A DNA stretch of 24,872 bases, from contig CALAGJ010000006.1 in assembly GCA_937892395.1 (NCBI GenBank), positions 1-24,872 of the forward strand, read 5' to 3'. This document shows positions 8,089 through 15,839 of the stretch, one piece after another (positions within the stretch are counted from its first letter, which is position 1; each line of letters begins with the position of its first letter). Source of the stretch: an uncultured Parafilimonas sp. Its GTDB lineage: Bacteria > Bacteroidota > Bacteroidia > Chitinophagales > Chitinophagaceae. Made by a program: the position numbers and the translations under genes. A model generated the notes under the pieces. That model was given only the letters and a program-made list of their open reading frames with translations. It ran no database searches and was not told the origin of the DNA.

Positions 8089-8238
8089 ATGCAAAATGAA
8101 AGCAACACATATCTTGCAATGGCTGATGTAGTATATAATTCCTGGATTGTAATAGTAGCTTTTGGCTATATATATGTATGTTTTTTAGGTTGGAAAATTT
8201 TATCCCCTACATCAAAAAAAAGTAAAAATAATAGCTAA
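8089..8238 (+). CDS. Putative small single-pass membrane protein (49 residues)
   Basis: ATG at 8089 to TAA at 8236-8238. The peptide begins with a polar head (MQNESNTYLAMADVV). A continuous hydrophobic helix follows at about residues 19-37 (SWIVIVAFGYIYVCFLGW), and the tail is strongly basic with several lysines (SPTSKKSKNNS). This fits a single membrane helix with a cytoplasmic C-terminus by the positive-inside rule. AGAAG sits directly before the ATG, closer than a normal ribosome site. No family is recognised and no neighbour suggests a partner. It is below the usual gene-calling size and could be chance, but the head-helix-basic-tail layout is unusually clean. Confidence 0.4.
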   Translation: MQNESNTYLAMADVVYNSWIVIVAFGYIYVCFLGWKILSPTSKKSKNNS

Positions 8239-8407
8239 GCATATTTCGTTATTGAATACACTATAACTTAATATCAATTTATTTTTTCGCTTCCTAAGTA
8301 AATTGCGATTAGGCTTTTCTGGCATTACTTATAGTAAATCATTACACAAAGTGTAACATAGAAAACTGCCCCAAACTGCCATTCCTTAATTTATTTTTTG
8401 CCAGTAC

Positions 8408-8509
8408 CGTTCTATATTTTTATTGCCCTTAGGGCAATGGATTAATTGTATCACATAAGCAATGGGATATTTTTATTTTATCGCCCTGCGGGCAATGAAA
8501 ATATGAACG
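8408..8509. repeat. REPIN-like element: two GCCCT-GGGC palindromes in a larger inverted repeat
   Basis: Two short palindromes, ATTGCCC-TTA-GGGCAAT at 8422-8438 and the similar ATCGCCCTGCGGGCAAT at 8480-8496, sit about 58 bp apart. Their outer flanks are inverted copies of each other: CGTTCTATATTTTTATTGCC starts at 8408, and the right arm at 8490-8509 reads GGGCAATGAAAATATGAACG, matching with about two differences. This is the architecture of REP doublets (REPINs/BIMEs) moved by RAYT transposases. A single related palindrome is at 22113-22123. No RAYT gene is in the window. Confidence 0.55.
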
Positions 8510-8583
8510 ATATGCTTAAACTGCTAACAACAGAACGCTAGCCTTTTTTAATTTGATTATCTTGCCAGCTTATCCAAAAAAAT

Positions 8584-9150
8584 ATGCAGGAAGAAAACCC
8601 ATGGCAGATAAAAAAGGAAGTGTTGGTTTATGACAATCCCTGGATAGCGCTACATCATTTTGATGTTGTCAATCCCTCTGGCAATGCTGGCATTTATGGT
8701 AAAGTGCATTTTAAAAATGTAGCTATTGGTATTGTACCCATTGATGCAGATGGAAACACATGGTTGGTAGGGCAATATCGTTTTACATTGAATGCATACA
8801 GTTGGGAAATTCCGGAAGGTGGCGGCCCGCATATAGAAAATGCTTTGGAGGCAGCAAAGCGTGAACTCTTAGAAGAAACAGGTTTGAAAGCAAACCATTG
8901 GAGAGAAATATTAAGCATGCATTTATCCAATTCTGTTACAGATGAATATAGTATAGCTTATGTGGCCACAGATCTTTCGCAGCACCAGGCCATGCCAGAA
9001 GATACAGAACAGCTTGTTATAAAAAAACTACCTTTTGATGAAGCTTTCAATATGGTTATGCAAGGAGAAATTACAGATGCGGTTTCTGTGGCTGCGCTAC
9101 TCAAAGTACATGTATTGATGCAGCAGGGTATCATCCCCACTCATGCCTAA
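8584..9150 (+). CDS. Nudix hydrolase, ADP-ribose pyrophosphatase-like
   Basis: The product is 188 residues. A complete Nudix box, G-x5-E-x7-R-E-L-x-E-E-x-G-L, runs from GGGPHIEN to ELLEETGL near residues 79-101, so the metal-binding glutamates are intact. The preceding WEIPEGG and the domain layout match the ADP-ribose/NDP-sugar pyrophosphatase group, which hydrolyses ADP-ribose to AMP and ribose-5-phosphate. trmN6 starts 11 nt after the stop, suggesting one transcript. The start at 8584 places 78 residues before the box, normal for this group. The substrate cannot be fixed from the sequence alone. Confidence 0.9.
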   Translation: MQEENPWQIKKEVLVYDNPWIALHHFDVVNPSGNAGIYGKVHFKNVAIGIVPIDADGNTWLVGQYRFTLNAYSWEIPEGGGPHIENALEAAKRELLEETGLKANHWREILSMHLSNSVTDEYSIAYVATDLSQHQAMPEDTEQLVIKKLPFDEAFNMVMQGEITDAVSVAALLKVHVLMQQGIIPTHA

Positions 9151-9161
9151 GTTTATATTCC

Positions 9162-9878
9162 ATGGCGCAATCATTTTTTCAATTTAAACAATTCAGAATA
9201 GAGCAGCAATATGCGGCTATGAAAGTATGTACAGATGCATGCATTTTTGGAGCATATATCAGCAAGCATTTGACTTTTCAAAACACCTGCAGGGTTTTGG
9301 ATATAGGCACAGGCACAGGTCTGCTGAGTTTGATGTATGCGCAAAATAATTTAGTAGCTATAGATGCCATCGAAATTGATACTGCCAGTGCTACAGAAGC
9401 TGCTAATAATTTTTCAAAAAGCCAATGGCAACATCAGTTTACTACCATTTGTGATGATATAAAAAATTGGCAACCAACTTATAAATACAACCTGATTATA
9501 TCCAACCCGCCATTTTATGAAGCTGATTTAAAAACCACTAATCGAAGAAGAAATGATGCTTTGCACAGCACGGCTCTTAGTTTAAATGATTTGTTGACGT
9601 ATATCAGCAAAAGCCTTGCTCCGGCTGGGTTTGCGGCTATTTTACTTCCATCAAGTCGTAAGCAGGCATTTGAAATGCTACTTGAATGCCATCAACTTCA
9701 TACACATGGCATGTTGTCTGTATTTCAAAAAAGTAATGGACCGTTGTTTCGATTTATTGCCATCATTACAACCCAACCCACAAATCCATTTTTTGAATCA
9801 TTGATCATAAAAGAAGCTGATGGTAGTTATACATCAGATTTTGTAGCATTACTCAAACCGTATTATTTAAAATTTTAG
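9162..9878 (+). CDS. trmN6: tRNA1(Val) (adenine(37)-N6)-methyltransferase
   Basis: The product is 238 residues and a class I SAM-dependent methyltransferase of the YfiC/TrmN6 type. The N-terminal FQFKQFRIEQQYAAMKVCTD is the family hallmark. The SAM-binding motif VLDIGTGTG is at 45-53, and the catalytic NPPF for amino-methylation at 115-118. It is followed by the basic NRRRNDALHS segment seen in family members. These enzymes methylate N6 of A37 next to the anticodon of tRNA1(Val). It sits 11 nt after the Nudix gene. Family assignment is strong; the exact tRNA target in this organism is inferred from homology. Confidence 0.92.
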   Translation: MAQSFFQFKQFRIEQQYAAMKVCTDACIFGAYISKHLTFQNTCRVLDIGTGTGLLSLMYAQNNLVAIDAIEIDTASATEAANNFSKSQWQHQFTTICDDIKNWQPTYKYNLIISNPPFYEADLKTTNRRRNDALHSTALSLNDLLTYISKSLAPAGFAAILLPSSRKQAFEMLLECHQLHTHGMLSVFQKSNGPLFRFIAIITTQPTNPFFESLIIKEADGSYTSDFVALLKPYYLKF

Positions 9879-9963
9879 AATTATGTATTTGTTTCGCATT
9901 TCTCATAAAACATATATCATTAGCTAATAATGTTAGTATATTTATGGCTAATTATATTTAGAT

Positions 9964-10368
9964 ATGTTTGAAGGTGTCAATCCAATAGAATTTAATAAGC
10001 GATTTAACATCAACGATGCATGTTATGAGTATATATTTCTTAAGAAATGGGGCAATGGTTACCAATGCATTCGCTGTGGGTGTAAAGAAAGTATTAAAGG
10101 TAGAACCTGTTTTTATAAATGATGTAAAAAATGTAGATACAATGAAAGTGCAACAGCAAAATTAAAAAAAGAAATGAAGATAGAAACACGAAAGTCTGAT
10201 AAAGAAAAATCAATGGAAGAACTGCATAAACAAATTATGCCATTCAAGAATTGGCTCAGAGGAAAACATCACAAATGCTCGAAACTATTAATACCAAAAT
10301 ATTAAAATGAATATAAGTTCAGGTTCAATAATCGAATCAGAAGACGCACACAATTTTTAATTCATTAA
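9964..10368 (+). pseudogene. Decayed, internally deleted IS1595-type transposase
   Basis: From ATG 9964 the frame encodes MFEGVNPIEFNKRF, then a zinc ribbon with CIRCG and C-x2-C (residues 35-38 and 54-57) typical of the N-terminus of IS1595/ISXO2 transposases. The frame is broken by TGA at 10120-10122 and TAA at 10303-10305. After a linker of about 36 codons it continues with NWLRGKHHKCSK and KFRFNNRIRR, which resemble the extreme C-terminus of the same family. The roughly 150 residues with the catalytic acidic core are missing, so about 400 bp remain of a gene near 900 bp. No terminal inverted repeats or target duplications could be made out in 9879-9963 or 10369-10465. It cannot be active. 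Confidence 0.72.
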
Positions 10369-10465
10369 TTGATCAATTAATGCATTAGCATCCACAACCT
10401 TATGCCCAGTTAAAATGCATTTGCGAATGAAATACATAATTCTATAAAATTATAAACACAGTTCA

Positions 10466-10990
10466 ATGTCTGAAATTTCAAATTTCCCTGTAATAATGAA
10501 TGAAAGAATATTGCTGAGACAATTATCTATCGATGATAAAAATGAAATTTTTGAATTGCGCTCTGAAACTCTTGTAAATAGATACTTAGACCGAGCTCCG
10601 TGCCTTACGGTTGAAGATGCCCAAAGTTTCATACACACCATCAACGAGTACATTAAAAATGGCAATGCACTATACTGGGCTATTACTGTTCCGCCTTCAA
10701 ATTCAGTAGTAGGCACCATCTGTTTATTTGATTTTTCAACAGAAAAAAATACCTGCGAAATTGGTTATGAATTGCAAGTAAAACATCATGGTAAGGGAAT
10801 TATGAAAGATGCCATACGACTGGTTATTGATCATGCATTTCAAATGCTAAAAGTAGAAAAAATATTTGCGGCATCACATTGTCAAAATCACCCATCAACC
10901 CGGCTGCTACTGCTTTCAGGATTTGTGCCATGCACCCCCCATGAAACAGAAAAATCTGAGTTGGAATTTTATGTTTTATATCGAATTTGA
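10466..10990 (+). CDS. GNAT-family N-acetyltransferase (RimJ/RimL type)
   Basis: The product is 174 residues. The opening SNFPVIMNERILLRQLSIDD is the usual start of RimJ/RimL-like acetyltransferases, which supports the first ATG over the one at 10496. The acetyl-CoA pyrophosphate loop is at about 105-112 (VKHHGKGI). EIGYEL before it and the CQNHPSTRLLLLSGF block near 139-153 complete the GNAT fold. It transfers an acetyl group from acetyl-CoA to an amine, protein N-terminus or small molecule; the acceptor is unknown. It stands alone after the transposase relic, with no visible operon partner, and could be an accessory gene. Confidence 0.87.
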   Translation: MSEISNFPVIMNERILLRQLSIDDKNEIFELRSETLVNRYLDRAPCLTVEDAQSFIHTINEYIKNGNALYWAITVPPSNSVVGTICLFDFSTEKNTCEIGYELQVKHHGKGIMKDAIRLVIDHAFQMLKVEKIFAASHCQNHPSTRLLLLSGFVPCTPHETEKSELEFYVLYRI

Positions 10991-11164
10991 AGCGTAAGGT
11001 GCAGCTATACTATCCTGTATGATTTTTTTTGAGGAATAGAATTTTGAAAACCCAAAAATTTTTATTTTTTCTTATTCACCATTATAGAGACATATTGCAA
11101 AGAAATTTGGGACTCATTTCAATAATTTTATACCAATTATTAAATCAACCACAACACTAAGTAC

Positions 11165-11197
11165 AAAAAAAGAGGCATTGAAAAACTGCCTCTTTTT
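11165..11197 (-). terminator. Terminator of the bamA-skp-skp operon
   Basis: An 11-bp stem (AAAAAGAGGCA at 11167-11177, TGCCTCTTTTT at 11187-11197) with a 9-nt loop lies 24 nt past the last minus-strand gene. On the minus strand the stem continues into seven T. The flanking A and T tracts could make it work on both strands, which would also stop read-through from the GNAT gene. Confidence 0.8.
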
Positions 11198-11220
11198 ATA
11201 ATAAATATTTGTTATTTAAA

Positions 11221-11808
11221 CTATGGCGTTTTTGGTTTTACACCACTACCTTGCTGTCCGGCTTCTCCACCCAATTCAGGTGGGCAAGGAATACCCATTT
11301 CTTTACATACCATTGGAAAAAGATTGTCAATAGTTGTACCTAATTCATAAGTATTTGGTTTCAATACCAAAGCATATTTTTTTGTATCTAACACTTTCTT
11401 ATAAGCAGCAGCTGCTTTCTCATAAAGTGGTTGAGACAATGCAGCTCTTTTACCATCTGATTTATTTTGAGCTATTTGCTGCCAATACACCAAGTTAAAT
11501 GCCATCTGCTGCAATTGTTGCTTGGTATAATTAAGCATAGTTGCTGATTTACCAGCCGCAGAATCCACTTTATATGTACTGTCTAAGCGTTGGTATTCGC
11601 TTTCAAATATTTGACGCTCAGCCATAAGGGTATCCTGCTCATAAGAGCGTACTAAGCTATCAACTGTACTATACCCAGGCATAGCTTGCACCATCAATTC
11701 CAAATCAAAAACGCCAATTTTTATGGCTGGATTAGTAGCTTGTGCCTCACTATTTTTTGCCACCATTACCAAAACAGATACAAAAACAACAGATAAGATT
11801 TTCTTCAT
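11221..11808 (-). CDS. OmpH/Skp-family periplasmic chaperone, divergent second copy
   Basis: The product is 195 residues with a signal peptide (MKKILSVVFVSVLVMVAKNS, cleavage likely after SEAQA). IKIGVFDLELMVQAMPGY corresponds to the conserved first strand and helix of OmpH/Skp proteins, and residues about 55-145 form the long helical arm. Skp proteins are trimeric periplasmic chaperones that hold unfolded outer-membrane proteins for BamA. Compared with the adjacent copy this one has a more divergent helical region and an extended Gly/Pro/Lys-rich tail (ELGGEAGQQGSGVKPKTP). It lies 87 nt downstream of the first skp in the bamA operon. OmpH family is fairly sure; specialised function is unknown. 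Confidence 0.82.
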   Translation of the reverse strand: MKKILSVVFVSVLVMVAKNSEAQATNPAIKIGVFDLELMVQAMPGYSTVDSLVRSYEQDTLMAERQIFESEYQRLDSTYKVDSAAGKSATMLNYTKQQLQQMAFNLVYWQQIAQNKSDGKRAALSQPLYEKAAAAYKKVLDTKKYALVLKPNTYELGTTIDNLFPMVCKEMGIPCPPELGGEAGQQGSGVKPKTP

Positions 11809-11895
11809 TTTTTTAATGTTTACAATTTGTGTGCACTACTTGCAAAAACCAGTTCAGTTTTGCTTAGTGCGTGGTTTAATTTTTATTTTAACAGT

Positions 11896-12408
11896 TTAAA
11901 ATTTAATACCCATTGTGGTAAGTACATCGTTACTCTTGTCCAATTTTGGGTCGGCAAATATAACAGTAATTCCCTCACTTTTATCCAAAATAAAGTCGTA
12001 TCCACGAGCTATTGCCATTTTTTGAATTGCGTTGTAAACCCTATCCTGTATGGGTTTTACTAATTTTTCTCTTTCCTTAAATAAATCGCCCTGATAACCA
12101 AAGCGTTTTTTCTGCATATCCCTTACTTCCCTTTCTTTATTGAATAATTCGTCTTCTCTTTTCTTTTTCAACTCATCACTCAGCATGTATTGCTCTGCAT
12201 CATAATTTTTATACATCTGGTCTAAGCTGTTTTGCATTTCATCAATTTCTTTTTGCCATTGCTCACTTACAGCAGCCAGTTTTTTATCAGCATCTACATA
12301 CTCCGGTATTTTACTCAATATAAATTTTGTATCAATAACAGCATACTTCTGTGCCTGCACAGCAGTATTAAGCATTACAAGTACAAATACATAAAACAGC
12401 TTTTTCAT
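11896..12408 (-). CDS. skp: OmpH/Skp-family periplasmic chaperone
   Basis: The product is 170 residues, the normal Skp length. The signal peptide MKKLFYVFVLVMLNTAVQAQ is followed by KYAVIDTKFILSKIPEY, the hallmark of Bacteroidota OmpH. A highly charged helical arm follows at about 40-125, with many Glu/Lys and LKKKREDELFNKEREV. The C-terminal YDFILDKSEG-ITVIFADPKLD strand closes the trimer core domain. It lies 66 nt downstream of bamA, where it would supply the chaperone that delivers unfolded outer-membrane proteins to the BAM machine. The start is the ATG at the signal peptide. Confidence 0.93.
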   Translation of the reverse strand: MKKLFYVFVLVMLNTAVQAQKYAVIDTKFILSKIPEYVDADKKLAAVSEQWQKEIDEMQNSLDQMYKNYDAEQYMLSDELKKKREDELFNKEREVRDMQKKRFGYQGDLFKEREKLVKPIQDRVYNAIQKMAIARGYDFILDKSEGITVIFADPKLDKSNDVLTTMGIKF

Positions 12409-12474
12409 TTTTACTTTTTTAAGTGATACAATTATAATGATGCCACAAATATTTTTTATTGTTAAATCAGATTT

Positions 12475-15204
12475 CTATTCTGGTTCAAAACCCAGCATAA
12501 ATGTAAAGCTGGCTGCATCTTTTATGGATGTATTTGGTCCATAACGATCTAATCCTATACCATAGTCAAACCCGAGTAATCCAAACATTGGTAAGAAGAA
12601 ACGCAAGCCCACACCCACCGAACGACGCAATTTAAATGGATTATAATCTTTAAAAGAATACCAACCATTTGCTGCTTCAAAGAATGACAAAGCATAAATA
12701 GTGCTGCTTGGGTTCAGCGCAATCGGATAACGCAACTCCAACACATATTTATTAAACATTGTAAAATATTGTGATGCACCTTGCTGATCCGGATTTATAC
12801 GAGGATCAGAAGTTTCATAAACCGGGTATCCACGCTGCGCAATGATATCATAACCGAGTAAGGCAAAGTTATTATTCAACCCAGCATTACCCACTTGGAA
12901 TCGCTCAAATGGCGATATACTCAAATTGCGATTGTAGCGACCGAGATATCCAAATTTTGCTGCCATGCGCAATACCATTTGCTTATTTCTATCTTCACCG
13001 GTTGGTCTGCCAATAGGCACAAACCATTCCCCACTAAAACGCCATTTGTGGTATTCGATCCATTTAAATGGTTCTGAAGAAGTCTGAATACTTTTATCAA
13101 ATAAACTATATGGTGGGGTAAGTGATACAGCTAAAGAAAAGTTAGAACCTGTTCTCGGAAAGGTTGGATTGTCAGCTGAAAATCTACTCAATGTAAGCCT
13201 TAAACTCAAGTTATTTGAAAAGCCATTATTAAAGCCCGGCAGATTTCGCTGGTCAATGAAATAGTTGCGTAGCTGATATCGTGCATAGTTAATTGTTGCA
13301 CCAAGTGCAAAAAAATCATCCGGCCATTTTACTTGTTTTGAAAGACCTACAGACACACCTGTTGTTTTAAAGAAAGAAGTATCTGCTGCACGCTTTGTAA
13401 ACTGACCTGTGGTAGGATCAAATGCATTTGCAAATTTGGTATCATAAATACTTACAGTAAAAGCATTTCTTCTTTTGCCACCTAACCAAGGTTCTGTAAA
13501 TGATGCATTGTAAGACCTAAATGCACGTCCATTACTCTGTACACGCAAACTTAGTTTTTGTCCATCACCCACAGGAAGGGGATCCCAAGCTTTTTTATTA
13601 AAAATATTTCTGGTAGAGAAATTATTAAAACTGATACCTAAGGTACCTGTAAGACCAATGCCACCTCCAAATCCTGCACTTAGTTCAAGCTGATCACTAC
13701 TGCGCTCTTCTACTTGCCAGGTAATATCTACAGTACCATCATCAGAGTTTGGAACAATTTTAGGATTGATGGTTTCCTGGTTAAAATATCCGAGGTTAGC
13801 AATTTCTCTCTGGCTGCGGATGATATCACTACGGCTAAATTTTTCACCCGGCAGGGTTCTTAATTCTCTCCTGATAACATATTCTTTTGTACGGTCGTTG
13901 CCTTCAATTTTTATATTTTTAAGCGTAGCCTGCGGGCCTTCGGCTATTCTTATCTCATAATCAATAGTGTCATTGTATACGGCTGTTTCTATTGGGTTTA
14001 CCTGAAAAAACAAATAACCATCATCCATATATAATCCACTGATATCTCCTCCCTCCGGGGAAATGGAAAGACCTAATTTTTTACTCAGTATATCATAATT
14101 ATAAGTATCCCCTTTGTGTATGCCTAGTAGGATATTTAAAACTGAATCTGAGTATTTGGTATTGCCCCTCCATGTTACATCTCCAAAATAATACTTCTGA
14201 CCTTCATCCACTTTTAAATCCAATACCAAATTGCCATTGTGTATATAGGAAGAATCTGTAACGATGGCATCTCTATAGCCCAATGTGTTATAATAGCTCA
14301 GTAATTTATCTTTGTCTTCTGCGTATTTTTTCTCATCAAACTTGGCTGAGGTAAAGAGCTTTAATCTAATGTAAGGCTCTACCAATCTGCGTGTTTTTGT
14401 ATAAGAAAGAAAACCCAAATCATTAACGTATTCCCCAAAGCTGTAGCGCATACTGTCACTCTCAACGGTGGCATCCTTTCCAGGAAATAATGTGAGGCGA
14501 CTCATTTCTTTGGTCCCCTTCATTTGTTTTTCAAGCTTCTTGGTATTGACCGTATTATTTAGAAAATTGATTTCTGCAATTTTTACTTTTTTTCCTTTGT
14601 CAATTGAAAAATTTAAGAGGGCTGAGTTTTGAAATGAAGTGTCGGCCACTTGTGCCACGGATACCTGTACATTTCGATATCCCTTATCAGAATAGTATTT
14701 TGCTATGGCATCTTTGGTGGTTCGTTTCAGATTTTCTGTAATTACTTTTCCAATAGTGAGGTCTGTTTTTGGAGTAAGGTCATCTGTTTCTGTTTTTTTG
14801 ATGCCTAAAAACTTGAATCCGGATAAGCGTGGTCTTTCTGTAACTGCTATTTCAAGCGTTATATTATCTCCTTTTAGCTTTGTAATATAAACCGCCACAT
14901 CACTAAAATAATTTTGCTCCCAAAGTTTTTGAATGATTTTACTAAACTGATCTCCACCGGGTATTGTAACTTCATCCCCCACTGCTATACCTGCCACCGA
15001 TATCAAAAGGGCTTGATCAAAATAGGTGTTGCCACTTACTTGTATGGCTTCTACCTTATATTTTTTGGTAGTTTTATTGTTGAAAATATTTAGTAGTTCT
15101 GGGTCTAATCCATTGGAGGGTATCGTGTCTATTTGTGCTATAGTAGTACAAACTATTAAGGAACAAATTGCTGTGAGTATGTAGATTTTTTTCTGTAGCC
15201 GCAT
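12475..15204 (-). CDS. bamA: Outer membrane protein assembly factor BamA
   Basis: The product is 909 residues with a signal peptide (MRLQKKIYILTAICSLIVCTTIAQ). Tandem POTRA domains fill about residues 48-500; repeated units such as VEAIQVSGNTYFD and LKNIKIEGNDRTKEYVIRRE are visible. A 16-strand barrel of the bacterial surface antigen type begins near ELSAGFGGGIGLTGTLGI at about 505. LGYDIIAQRGYP near 785 holds the equivalent of the L6 V/IRGF motif. The last strand ends FTFMLGFEPE, so the aromatic of the beta-signal is three residues from the end. BamA folds and inserts outer-membrane beta-barrels. Two Skp-like genes follow. The isoprenyl transferase gene that often precedes bamA in this phylum is absent; smc diverges instead. 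Confidence 0.96.
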   Translation of the reverse strand: MRLQKKIYILTAICSLIVCTTIAQIDTIPSNGLDPELLNIFNNKTTKKYKVEAIQVSGNTYFDQALLISVAGIAVGDEVTIPGGDQFSKIIQKLWEQNYFSDVAVYITKLKGDNITLEIAVTERPRLSGFKFLGIKKTETDDLTPKTDLTIGKVITENLKRTTKDAIAKYYSDKGYRNVQVSVAQVADTSFQNSALLNFSIDKGKKVKIAEINFLNNTVNTKKLEKQMKGTKEMSRLTLFPGKDATVESDSMRYSFGEYVNDLGFLSYTKTRRLVEPYIRLKLFTSAKFDEKKYAEDKDKLLSYYNTLGYRDAIVTDSSYIHNGNLVLDLKVDEGQKYYFGDVTWRGNTKYSDSVLNILLGIHKGDTYNYDILSKKLGLSISPEGGDISGLYMDDGYLFFQVNPIETAVYNDTIDYEIRIAEGPQATLKNIKIEGNDRTKEYVIRRELRTLPGEKFSRSDIIRSQREIANLGYFNQETINPKIVPNSDDGTVDITWQVEERSSDQLELSAGFGGGIGLTGTLGISFNNFSTRNIFNKKAWDPLPVGDGQKLSLRVQSNGRAFRSYNASFTEPWLGGKRRNAFTVSIYDTKFANAFDPTTGQFTKRAADTSFFKTTGVSVGLSKQVKWPDDFFALGATINYARYQLRNYFIDQRNLPGFNNGFSNNLSLRLTLSRFSADNPTFPRTGSNFSLAVSLTPPYSLFDKSIQTSSEPFKWIEYHKWRFSGEWFVPIGRPTGEDRNKQMVLRMAAKFGYLGRYNRNLSISPFERFQVGNAGLNNNFALLGYDIIAQRGYPVYETSDPRINPDQQGASQYFTMFNKYVLELRYPIALNPSSTIYALSFFEAANGWYSFKDYNPFKLRRSVGVGLRFFLPMFGLLGFDYGIGLDRYGPNTSIKDAASFTFMLGFEPE

Positions 15205-15839
15205 GCCAGTTTACCTTAGCTTTTATTTGCAAAGGGCGGCAAAGTAATAGGTTTTCACAAAATCTAATGTTAAAAGGAATTGGAAATTGGTATCAAAGTT
15301 TTAATCCCATATTTTATCATAGACTTAGACATGGATAGATTAAAGACAATCTGGTTATTTATTGGAAGTTAATTTTTAGCGGAAGAAATAGTGTAATATC
15401 TAAAAGGTATCTATTATTTATAAAGGAGTATTTGTATAGTGATTTTGCTTTGTACTAAATTTCAATTTCAAAAATTTTGGTTCAATATGGCCCTTCTTTG
15501 CCACAGTCATTTAAATAAGTAAAAACTTCTGCTATATGCAATTGATCATTCCCCGAGAGGGGAAAAATGTCTTCACTATGATTTTTTTGATCTAATGATT
15601 AGTATGATTTGGGATTTTTATGGTGGGGTTTTTCCTGCTTAATCATTTCCCGAAGGGAGAAAAATTGGGGTGAAATGAACGATTAACAGTTGTTTGAGCC
15701 TCTTTTCAGTCTTGAAATATAGGGCAACTACAAAGGCTGGGTTAAAAAATCGTTTGTACACCAATTCTCCACAATAGAAATTGAGGTTTAGACGTTTCGG
15801 GTTTTTTGGGATACGTTCGCAGTTGAAAAATTTAATAAA
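15205..15839. other. Divergent bamA/smc intergenic region, 635 bp
   Basis: No open frame here looks coding. The stretch must hold the bamA promoter near 15205-15290 and the smc promoter near 15690-15830, but no exact TAnnTTTG element was found for either. Its middle carries two short palindromic repeats at 15543-15569 and 15641-15667. Confidence 0.6.
15543..15667. repeat. Pair of CCC-GGG palindromic repeats
   Basis: Unit one (15543-15569) has CATTCCCC-GAGA-GGGG-AAAAATG, an imperfect hairpin. Unit two (15641-15667) reads AATCATTTCCC-GAA-GGGAGAAAAATTG and is a diverged copy in the same orientation, about 97 bp away. Between them AATGATTA (15594-15601) pairs with TAATCATT (15640-15647). They resemble REP-type palindromes but differ from the GCCCT-GGGC family at 8408. 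Function unknown. Confidence 0.4.

Noticed and set aside
8342..8356. TTACAC-AAA-GTGTAA inverted repeat
   Set aside because: A perfect 6-bp palindrome, but over 200 nt from the next start codon and with no matching copy; probably chance.
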